NCBI RefSeq assembly: GCF_006440775.1
Contig: NZ_VFTZ01000015.1
Span: forward strand, 101,191-165,190
Length of the DNA stretch: 64,000 nt
Direction of reading: 5' to 3'
Source: Mesorhizobium sp. B2-7-2
GTDB taxonomy: Bacteria; Pseudomonadota; Alphaproteobacteria; Rhizobiales; Rhizobiaceae
Under the pieces are notes generated by a model, which was given only the letters and a program-made list of their open reading frames with translations, was not told the DNA's origin and made no database searches. Position 1 is the stretch's first letter. Each line of letters starts with the position of its first letter. Made by a program: the position numbers and the translations under genes. Positions 8,659 to 15,343 of the stretch are shown here, piece by piece.

Positions 8659-10047
8659 TCATTGAAGGCTCCGCAATCCCACCGCCGCCCTCAAGCCGCC
8701 CATGCCAGACCGTTCCAGCGCCAGCGAGCCTCCATACTCGTTGACGAGGTCGGCGACAATGGCCAGCCCGAGCCCTGTTCCCGGCTTCGTCTCGTCGAGT
8801 CTCTTGCCACGTTTCAAAACTTCCCGCGCGCTGTCCTCGGGAATGCCCGGGCCATCATCCTCTATAACGATTTCGAACACGTTGCTCATTCCCGGTGCAA
8901 GCGCGACCGAAACGGCAACGGCGCTCTTTGCCCATTTCATCGCATTATCGAGCAGGTTGCCGAGCAGTTCCTCTAGGTCCTCGCGCTCGCCGGCAAAGAC
9001 GATCTCCGCCGGCGGCAGCGACAGCGTCAGCCTGATTTGCGGATTGAGTTTCCGCAACACGCGCACTATGCGCTCGACCAGCGGCGAAACCGGCGTGCGG
9101 AAAACGACGCTGTCGCGCTGCGCGGCGACACGTGCGCGCTGCAGATAGTGGTCGACCTGTTTCTGCATGGAAGTAGCCTGCTCGGCGATCAACTGGCCCT
9201 TGGCGCCGCCGAGCGCGCGGCCCTCATTGATCAGCACGGCTAAGGGCGTCTTCAGCGAATGGGCAAGGTTGCCGACCTGGGTGCGCGAGCGCTCGACGAT
9301 GCGCCGGTTGTTCTCGATCAGCGCATTGGTCTCGCTGGCCAGCGGCTCAATCTCGGCCGGGAAGCTGCCGTCGAGCCGCTGCGCGGTGCCCTCGCGCACC
9401 ATTGCGAGCGCATTGCGGACCCGGCGCAAAGGCTGGAGACCCAGCAGGATGGCGATGGCATTGATGGCGATCATGCCGACGCCGAACAGCGAGAGATAGG
9501 TGAGCAGGCGACGCTGGAAGCTCGCGATCTCCTGCTCGAGTTCGCTGTGGTTGCCCATGACGCGGAAACGCGCGGCGCGGTTCTTGGCGTCGAGCACGAA
9601 CTCGCTCTCGAACACTTCGAGTCGCTCGCCCTTTATGCCCTCCATCGAGTAGCTGCGCTGGAAGTTCGCATTGAACGGGACGTCCGCGACGCTCGGCGAC
9701 AGGAGCGAGGTCGTCATTGAGGAGGAATGGATTTCGCCATGCACGCCTTCGGAGGCAGGCTCCACCGACCAGTACCAGCCGGAATTCGGCTCGGAAAAGC
9801 GAAGGTCGCCGAGGTCGGGCGAGCCGGTCAGCGCGCCGTTGTCGGAAATGCCGACGGAGCCGATCAGGTTGAACAAATGCGCCGAAAGCAGGCTGTCGAA
9901 GCCGCGCTCGCTGGCCTGGCGGTAAAGCGTGGTGATGAGGGTGAAGATGACGACCAGAGTCAGGATCGCCCAGATGGTGGAAAAGGCGATGACGCGAAAG
10001 GTCAGCGAGCGCGGCCAGAGCCGCAGCTTCGAAAGCCGCGTTTCCAT
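8659..10047 (-). CDS. feuQ: sensor histidine kinase FeuQ
   Basis: This is the membrane sensor kinase partner of FeuP. The 462-residue protein has an N-terminal membrane helix (VIAFSTIWAILTLVVIFTLI), a periplasmic sensor of about 150 residues, a second helix near residue 185, HAMP, the H-box NLAHSLKTPLAVL, and an HATPase domain (NLLDNAMKWAK, DDGPGIPE, GTGLGLAIV). The PhoQ-like H-box with Ser after His fits the FeuQ group. It starts 22 bp after feuP. In Rhizobium leguminosarum and Sinorhizobium meliloti FeuPQ lies next to cycHJKL and has been tied to iron uptake and to ndvA transcription. That role is inferred here from homology and synteny. Confidence 0.9.
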   Translation of the reverse strand: METRLSKLRLWPRSLTFRVIAFSTIWAILTLVVIFTLITTLYRQASERGFDSLLSAHLFNLIGSVGISDNGALTGSPDLGDLRFSEPNSGWYWSVEPASEGVHGEIHSSSMTTSLLSPSVADVPFNANFQRSYSMEGIKGERLEVFESEFVLDAKNRAARFRVMGNHSELEQEIASFQRRLLTYLSLFGVGMIAINAIAILLGLQPLRRVRNALAMVREGTAQRLDGSFPAEIEPLASETNALIENNRRIVERSRTQVGNLAHSLKTPLAVLINEGRALGGAKGQLIAEQATSMQKQVDHYLQRARVAAQRDSVVFRTPVSPLVERIVRVLRKLNPQIRLTLSLPPAEIVFAGEREDLEELLGNLLDNAMKWAKSAVAVSVALAPGMSNVFEIVIEDDGPGIPEDSAREVLKRGKRLDETKPGTGLGLAIVADLVNEYGGSLALERSGMGGLRAAVGLRSLQ

Positions 10048-10069
10048 GGTTGGCTTCAGCGGTTCCGCG

Positions 10070-10735
10070 TCACGCCTCCGGCTCACGCATGCGATAGCCC
10101 ATGCCACGCACGGTTTCGATCATGTCGATGCCCATCTTCTTGCGAAGCCGGCCGACAAACACTTCTATCGTGTTGGAATCGCGATCGAAATCCTGGTCGT
10201 ACAGATGCTCGACCAGCTCGGTGCGCGACACCACCTCACCCATATGGTGCATCAGATAGGCGAGCAGCCGGAACTCGTGCGAGGTGAGCTTGAGCGGCAC
10301 GCCGTTGACGTCGGCCTTGGACGCCTTGGTGTCCAGGCGCAACGGCCCGCAGGTGAGTTCCGAAGAGGCATGGCCGGCCGCGCGGCGGATCAGCGCCCGT
10401 ACCCGCGCCAGCACCTCCTCGATGTGGAAGGGTTTGGTCACATAATCGTCGGCGCCGGCGTCGATGCCGGCCACCTTGTCGCTCCAGCGGTCGCGCGCGG
10501 TCAGGATCAGCACCGGCATCTTGCGGCCGCCGCGGCGCCAGCGCTCGACGACGCTGATGCCGTCCATCTGCGGCAGGCCGATATCGAGGACGACCGCATC
10601 GTAAGGCTCGGTGTCGCCGAGGAAGTGCCCCTCCTCGCCGTCATAGGCGCGGTCGACCACATAGCCGGCGTCGACCAGCGCGTCGGCCAGTTGCCGGTTG
10701 AGATCCTTGTCATCCTCGACGACGAGCACGCGCAT
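10070..10735 (-). CDS. feuP: response regulator FeuP (OmpR family)
   Basis: This 221-residue regulator has a receiver domain with the acidic pair (VEDD), phospho-acceptor Asp51 in VVLDIGLPQMDG and Lys in YVTKPF. A PhoP-like winged helix follows (SHEFRLLAYLMHH, IEVFVGRLRKKM). It forms an operon with feuQ, and possibly with the small secreted protein upstream. In S. meliloti FeuP is needed for expression of ndvA, the cyclic glucan exporter; here this is inference by homology. Confidence 0.92.
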   Translation of the reverse strand: MRVLVVEDDKDLNRQLADALVDAGYVVDRAYDGEEGHFLGDTEPYDAVVLDIGLPQMDGISVVERWRRGGRKMPVLILTARDRWSDKVAGIDAGADDYVTKPFHIEEVLARVRALIRRAAGHASSELTCGPLRLDTKASKADVNGVPLKLTSHEFRLLAYLMHHMGEVVSRTELVEHLYDQDFDRDSNTIEVFVGRLRKKMGIDMIETVRGMGYRMREPEA

Positions 10736-10799
10736 GGGGTTGAAGCCTGTTGTTGGGTAGACCTATAGGCCGATTCCGCCAGCCTGGGAAACGACAGGG

Positions 10800-11099
10800 T
10801 CAGCCCATCGGAACGACGATTTCCGAGCGGCGGGGACGCTGGCCTTCCTTGCCGGGAACCAGAACGACGATCACGCAGACCTGCTGACCGCCCCGCGTCG
10901 CCTGCGAGGCCTTGGCCAGCGTGCCGCCATTCTGCGCGGCGACCTGCTGGCCGATGGCGTAGCAATCGCTGGCGGCGAGCACCACCGGCCGATCGACCGA
11001 CGGCTCGGTGACCGGCAGGGCAATCGCCTGCGACGCAAAGAGGCCGGCTGCGGCAAGCGCCAGCACTGCTTTGCGGAGATGAGGGCCAAACCTTTTCAT
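10800..11099 (-). CDS. small periplasmic protein, FeuN candidate
   Basis: This is a 99-residue secreted protein. It has a signal peptide (VLALAAAGLFASQAIA, cleavage probably after ALP or IA) and a compact mature domain with two cysteines (ASDCYAIG and QQVCVIVVLVPG) that could form one disulfide. The pattern GQQVAAQNGGTLAKA before a hydrophobic strand is PepSY-like. It lies 64 bp upstream of feuP on the same strand. S. meliloti has a small periplasmic FeuN protein, linked to feuPQ, that restrains FeuQ. Position, size and export match, but I cannot align the two here. A start at 11105 (MIMKRF) is also possible. Confidence 0.7.
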   Translation of the reverse strand: MKRFGPHLRKAVLALAAAGLFASQAIALPVTEPSVDRPVVLAASDCYAIGQQVAAQNGGTLAKASQATRGGQQVCVIVVLVPGKEGQRPRRSEIVVPMG

Positions 11100-11315
11100 G
11101 ATCACGGTTCTAACGCATATGGGCTGAACGTGAAATGAACGGTGAACGATCGAAAATCCATGCCCGCCATACCCCCTATGGACGCCAACGCTCCCTCAAG
11201 CCCGGGTGCAAATTCATAGCCGGAAAATCAGTCGGTCCGCTACGCTTTTCGGCCTGCCGATTCCGCGCACCGCGCTACCTAGTGTAGAAATGCCGGCCGG
11301 CCATGGGAAGATGCG

Positions 11316-11702
11316 ATGACGCGTGAGGATATTGCCGATCTCTACCGGGGCTACATCGCCTGCCTTAACGAGCAGGACTGGGGCAATCTCGGCCGGTTCG
11401 TCGGCGAGGAGGTGCAGTATAATGGCGAGACGATCGGGCTGTCCGGATATCGGCGCATGCTGGAAGGCGATTTCGAGGCCATTCCCGACCTGCGTTTCAA
11501 CATAGAGCTTCTGATCTCGGAGCCGCCGCGCGTGGCGGCGCGCCTGCATTTCGACTGCCATCCCAAAGGCGTGCTGTTCGGCCTGCCGGTCCACGGCAGG
11601 CGCGTCAGCTTTGCCGAAAATGTCTTTTACGAATTCCACGACAGCCGCATAAGGGAGGTCTGGTCGGTCATCGACAAGGCCGCGATCCAGGCGCAGCTTT
11701 AG
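11316..11702 (+). CDS. SnoaL-like / NTF2-fold ester cyclase family protein
   Basis: This is a small cytosolic protein of 128 residues with the NTF2-like alpha+beta cone pattern. A helical start (MTREDIADLYRGYIACLNEQDW) leads to strands with EVQYNGETIGLSGYRRMLEG, DLRFNIELL, ARLHFDCHPKG and a terminal strand IREVWSVIDK. This is the SnoaL / polyketide cyclase-like family, in which the true substrate is usually unknown. The stop codon TAG is formed by a TA dinucleotide plus the first base of the adjacent 142-bp repeat element, so the present C-terminus may have been set by that insertion. Confidence 0.8.
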   Translation: MTREDIADLYRGYIACLNEQDWGNLGRFVGEEVQYNGETIGLSGYRRMLEGDFEAIPDLRFNIELLISEPPRVAARLHFDCHPKGVLFGLPVHGRRVSFAENVFYEFHDSRIREVWSVIDKAAIQAQL

Positions 11703-11843
11703 GGTGTGTTGATGTTCAGGTGAGGCCGGCCTGCGAACGACGGCTTCCTGCGCTTCCGGTGCTCACGTGTTTTAAGTACGCTCCGCGCCGGTTCTCGGAA
11801 GCCACCATTTTCGACTCGGCCTGACCTGAATCTCAACACACCC
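11702..11843. mobile_element. MITE-like 142-bp near-palindrome with TA flanks
   Basis: The ends are inverted repeats, GGGTGTGTTGA at 11702 and TCAACACACCC at 11833-11843. The similarity continues inward (TTCAGGT.AGGCC, then GGCTTCC and its complement), so the whole element can fold into one long imperfect hairpin. A TA dinucleotide flanks each end (11700-11701 and 11844-11845), the signature of a TA target duplication made by IS630/Tc1-mariner type transposases. It has no coding capacity. It sits exactly between two convergent genes and supplies part of both stop codons. Confidence 0.75.
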
Positions 11844-12250
11844 TATGCACTTTCCTGGGTCAGCGCGCGGAAGCGCAGCAATCCATGATAGACCGCAAGA
11901 TCCTCGTCATAGCGCGCCTCGGCGAATTCCAGGGACAGGCCCGTCTGGCCGCGCGGGCCGATGGACAGCGCCGCGCCATCGAGGCTCGCCTTGATGCTGT
12001 CCATGATGAGGCGTGTCTCGGCCTCGCCCTGAGCTTTCGACCAGACGTGCAAGGTGACCAGCTGGTCATTGTCGTTGTCGACGCCGATCTCGAGGTCGAA
12101 GGCGCTGGTGCGGCCGTAGGTTACGTTCGGAAAGGCGGCCTTGTCGCTCGCCTGCTCGAGCAGGCCCGCGCCGCCAAGCAGCGCCGACAGCGACTCATCG
12201 GTCTTCAGCCTCAGGAACAAGGCCTGCATCAAATCGCCAGGCGCCGTCAT
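11843..12250 (-). CDS. DUF3168 protein, phage/GTA tail-terminator-like
   Basis: The 135-residue protein matches the DUF3168 pattern: a helix with LMQALFLRLKTDESLSALLG, then FPNVTYGRTSAFDLE, then DNDNDQLVTLHVWSKAQGEAETRLIMDSIKASLDG. DUF3168 proteins are tail-completion proteins of siphophages and of alphaproteobacterial gene transfer agents. No other phage or GTA gene is next to it, so it is an orphan here. Its TAG stop is formed from the last base of the adjacent MITE-like element plus the flanking TA, so the native C-terminus may have been longer. Confidence 0.82.
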   Translation of the reverse strand: MTAPGDLMQALFLRLKTDESLSALLGGAGLLEQASDKAAFPNVTYGRTSAFDLEIGVDNDNDQLVTLHVWSKAQGEAETRLIMDSIKASLDGAALSIGPRGQTGLSLEFAEARYDEDLAVYHGLLRFRALTQESA

Positions 12251-12394
12251 CTACCGTCCATCGCCAACACATGTCTCCGCGCCGCAGTCAATTCCGGCAG
12301 CGTAGCCGCGCTCGCGATCCGATGCCAGACCGCGAATCGTTTTTGAGTATAGTGCGAAGGGCGAAGGGCCAGAATTTATTGCGTTTTCGTCAAA

Positions 12395-13948
12395 TCATGA
12401 GACTGGAGCCGCGCCGCCTTCTGCGGTGCGCCTGGCAATGAACTCGTCGAGCGCGCCCTCGGCGGCGGCAGCGGAGACCGGCGGCTGGAAGTCGGCGACA
12501 ATCCGCCTCCAGATGCCGGTCGCGCGCTCTGTGGCTGTCTTGCCGCCGGCCTGCGTCCAATTGCCGAAATTCGACCAGTCGGCCACCAGCGGCTCGTAGA
12601 AGGCGCTGCGGTAGCGCGTCATGGTGTGGGCGGCCGAGAAGAAATGACCTCCGGGCTGCACTTCGGCAATCGCTTCAAAGCCAATGGCATCCTCGTCGCC
12701 CGGCGTCGTGGCGCAAAGCTCGGCCACCGTCTGCAGCGCCTCGACGTCGGTGATCAGTTTTTCCAGCGAAACGCTGAGACCGCCTTCCAGCCAGCCGGCG
12801 GCGTGGATGCAGACGGTGGCGCCGGCCAGCACCGAGCCCCACAGCGCGAACTGGGTCTCGTGCGCGGCCTGCGCATCGGAGACATTGGCGGCGCTGCCGC
12901 CGCCGGAGCGCCAGGGCAGGCCGATGTGGCGAGCTAGCTGCCCCGCCCCAAGCGTCGCCTTGATGTGTTCCGGCGTGCCGAAGGCCGGAGCGCCGGACTT
13001 CATGTCGACATTGGACGAGAAGGAGCCATAGACCACCGGCGCGCCAGGCCGCACGATCTGGGCCAGCGTCAATCCGGCGAGCGCCTCGGCATGCTGCAAG
13101 GTCAGCGCGCCGGCGACCGTGATCGGCGCCATCGCGCCCGCCAGGCAGAAAGGCGTGATAACCAGAACCTGACCGGCCTTGGCGAAGTCGATGATGCCTT
13201 GCGCCATCGGGATATCCAGCTGGCGCGGCGAGTTGGTGTTGATGACGGTGTAGCAATAGGCGCCGGCGCGGAACTCGTCCTGCGAGAGGCCGCGCGCCAG
13301 GCGGATCATCTCGAAGCCGTCCTCGACCTGCGGCGTGCCACGCGCGAAGACGAAGGGGAACTTGTCCGACAGCGTCAGCTGCGCCCGGTTGACGGCATAA
13401 TGGCGGAAGCGATTGTCGAGTTCCTGCGGCTCGACGCAAGGCCCGAGCATATGCAGGACGTCGAAATGCTGGACCAGCTTGATGAATTCCTCGAAGGCGG
13501 TGAGCGTTCCCGGCCGGCGGCCGCGCTCGAGATCGGTGACATTAGGGGCTCCGGAGCCGGCCAGGAAGGTCATCGAGCCGAGTTCGAGCGTCAGGTCGCG
13601 GGAGCGGTCGCCGCCGAGTGCCGGAATCGTGCGCGGGGCCGAGGCGAGCGCGGCTTCGACCATGTCGCGACCGATCCTGACCATCTGGCTGTCTTCGTCG
13701 ACCAAAGCACCGGCCTTGCCGTAGATCGTCCGCGCCTCGGGCAGCAGCACCTTGATGCCTAGCTCCTCCAGCACGCGCAGCGCGGTAGCGTGGATGGCCG
13801 CGACCTGATCGTCGGAAAAGATCGGCTGCGGCAGGAACGGGTTCTTCAGCGACCGGTAATTCGGATGGCGGCTCGACTCGCTGCCGGCCTCCCCGGTGCG
13901 TCCCCGGCGGCGCTCGCGCCTGAGATCGCGTGCGGCTTCCTCAATCAT
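12395..13948 (-). CDS. trimethylamine/betaine methyltransferase (MttB superfamily, non-pyrrolysine)
   Basis: The 517-residue protein belongs to the MttB superfamily of corrinoid-dependent methyltransferases that demethylate quaternary or tertiary amines. Recognisable segments are HPNYRSLKNPFLPQPIFSDD, ARTIYGKAGALVDE, TFLAGSGAPNVTDLERG and the C-terminal GGHFFSAAHTMTRYRSAFYEP, the end typical of bacterial non-Pyl members. The frame is open throughout without an internal TAG, so it is not a pyrrolysine enzyme. No corrinoid protein or corrinoid methyltransferase gene is adjacent. Just upstream is a decayed fragment of a GcvT-domain enzyme (13991-14135), suggesting the gene was once part of a larger methylamine or betaine operon. 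Substrate unknown. Confidence 0.9.
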   Translation of the reverse strand: MIEEAARDLRRERRRGRTGEAGSESSRHPNYRSLKNPFLPQPIFSDDQVAAIHATALRVLEELGIKVLLPEARTIYGKAGALVDEDSQMVRIGRDMVEAALASAPRTIPALGGDRSRDLTLELGSMTFLAGSGAPNVTDLERGRRPGTLTAFEEFIKLVQHFDVLHMLGPCVEPQELDNRFRHYAVNRAQLTLSDKFPFVFARGTPQVEDGFEMIRLARGLSQDEFRAGAYCYTVINTNSPRQLDIPMAQGIIDFAKAGQVLVITPFCLAGAMAPITVAGALTLQHAEALAGLTLAQIVRPGAPVVYGSFSSNVDMKSGAPAFGTPEHIKATLGAGQLARHIGLPWRSGGGSAANVSDAQAAHETQFALWGSVLAGATVCIHAAGWLEGGLSVSLEKLITDVEALQTVAELCATTPGDEDAIGFEAIAEVQPGGHFFSAAHTMTRYRSAFYEPLVADWSNFGNWTQAGGKTATERATGIWRRIVADFQPPVSAAAAEGALDEFIARRTAEGGAAPVS

Positions 13949-13990
13949 GGCGGTTCCTCCTCATTGCCGCATCGCCTTGCTTTCGGCGTC

Positions 13991-14135
13991 CTAGGGCGAG
14001 GCCGCGATGACGCGCGCCGGCCGTTCGACCCCGACAATGTGTACGGAAAGCTCGGTCCCCTCCCCGGCGAAACCGTCATCGAGCAACGCCAGGGCGACGC
14101 TCTTAGCGGCGTGCAGCAAGGCACCCTGCCGGCGC
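13991..14135 (-). pseudogene. remnant: C-terminus of GcvT-domain (dimethylglycine/sarcosine dehydrogenase-like) enzyme
   Basis: Reading the minus strand towards a TAG at 13991-13993 gives QGALLHAAKSVALAL, then TELSVHIVGVERPARVIAAS. This is the last strand region of a folate-binding GcvT_C domain, as found at the end of dimethylglycine and sarcosine dehydrogenase-like proteins. Nothing upstream continues the homology beyond about 14135, and there is no start. It is therefore a 3' fragment about 45 codons long, left after a deletion or insertion. It lies 42 bp from the mttB-family gene in the same direction, so the two were probably an operon. Confidence 0.75.
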
Positions 14136-14218
14136 GGAGGTTCCCACCTGTTCGTTCAAGCCGACGATCGTCGGACGCCCACGTCTCGCGACCCTACGAA
14201 GAATCGGATGCATTTTGG

Positions 14219-14235
14219 AACAATTACAGATTGTT
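14219..14235. promoter_or_regulatory. inverted repeat upstream of unknown membrane protein
   Basis: AACAAT-tacag-ATTGTT is a perfect 6-bp dyad in a locally AT-rich stretch 60 bp before the gene at 14295. It could be an operator; there is no independent support. Confidence 0.35.
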
Positions 14236-14294
14236 TCAGTTCAACGTGCATCACAAAGCCACGTCATTTCAAGGCAGTGAGTTGACGGCATCCA

Positions 14295-15002
14295 ATGGCG
14301 ACGGGCGAGGACAAAACCAGTGATCAAACCCTGCAATGCCTCACGACCGAACATTTCGTGTTGCAGACGGCGCGGTCGGCCACCATCCAGGAAGCCAATT
14401 CGCGCGCAGACCTTTTCCTGACCGCCGTTTCCAGCGCAACCGTCGCGCTGGCATTCGTCGCTCAAGTAACGCGCATGGGGCAGCCATTCGTTTTTTTCAG
14501 CCTGATCCTGCTTCCCTGCCTGTATTTCATCGGAATCGTCACCTTCGTTCGGGCGGTCCAAGTCGCAATCGAGGACATGGTCCTCGCACGTGGCATGGCT
14601 CGCATCCGGCACTATTTCGTGGAGACGGCTCCAGGCGTGGAGAAATACTTGATCCACTCCCGTCACGACGACGAGGAGGCATTGCTCGTCAGCAAAGCCC
14701 TTCATTCCTCGCACTGGCAGTCATTCATGAGCACAGCGGGGATGGTGAGCGTCATCGCCAGTGTCATCGCAGGTGTTTTCGCCGGCGTGCTGGCGAAAGC
14801 CGTCGCAGTCCTGGGTATCGTTCTAGCAACCGGAATTGGCATGTTGGTATTCGCCGTCAGCGTCTTCGCCCTTCGTCGATACCAAGAGGCTAGATGGAAT
14901 GCTGTCGAACATATGCTGGACGTGCGGTTCCCAAGCACCACAGCTGCCTCTCGTGACGCCGGCCGTTCAGATGAACGGGGTCGAGAGCACCCCGGACCAT
15001 GA
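14295..15002 (+). CDS. unknown four-helix membrane protein
   Basis: This 235-residue inner-membrane protein has no family I can name with confidence. It has a soluble N-terminus, two hydrophobic helices (about residues 40-60 and 63-90), a 60-residue cytosolic loop rich in charged residues (IEDMVLARGMARIRHYF, YLIHSRHDDEEALL) and two more helices (about 142-195). The N-terminal TARSATIQEANSRADLFL and SSATVALAFVAQ pattern recurs, to my knowledge, in uncharacterised proteins of actinobacteria and proteobacteria. It has lower GC than its neighbours and follows a truncated gene, which suggests acquisition by transfer. Confidence 0.75.
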   Translation: MATGEDKTSDQTLQCLTTEHFVLQTARSATIQEANSRADLFLTAVSSATVALAFVAQVTRMGQPFVFFSLILLPCLYFIGIVTFVRAVQVAIEDMVLARGMARIRHYFVETAPGVEKYLIHSRHDDEEALLVSKALHSSHWQSFMSTAGMVSVIASVIAGVFAGVLAKAVAVLGIVLATGIGMLVFAVSVFALRRYQEARWNAVEHMLDVRFPSTTAASRDAGRSDERGREHPGP

Positions 15003-15343
15003 TCGTGCAAGTCTATGAATTCGCGCGGCAAGAATGGGCCAACCGCGCGTGAGAGACGCCTCGATGCGGCAAGGCGCGCGTCAGCTATCTCGCCGCCTAT
15101 CTGCGCTCCTTCATCGGCGATGAACCGACCGAGGCGGATGCGGTGCATTTTATGCGATTCATCGCGGCGCGGTGATATCGATCGGCTGTTGACGGCCAGC
15201 ACACCTCTAATCAACAAAGCTCGTGCTGTGGCTTCGCTGCCCTTGTGAGCGGTGATAAAATGGTCGAATAGTTTGACAGGGTGCCACCCTGAAACTGCCC
15301 GCGTGCTGTTTTCGGGCGAAAGCGCGTTGGGGCGGAAGTCGGA
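15003..15343. other. 341-bp stretch without a recognisable gene
   Basis: A short open segment at about 15080-15177 on the plus strand (VSYLAAYLRSFIGDEP) has no start and no recognised homologue; it may be a gene remnant. No repeat, terminator or RNA gene was recognised. The end of the stretch should hold the promoter of the PBP1A gene. Confidence 0.5.

Noticed and set aside
12395..13948. Pyrrolysine-containing MttB
   Set aside because: The frame has no in-frame TAG and the C-terminus is that of bacterial non-pyrrolysine members.
15080..15177. Possible gene remnant or small gene
   Set aside because: A 30-codon open segment without start codon, ribosome site or recognised homologue; kept only as a note in the intergenic entry.
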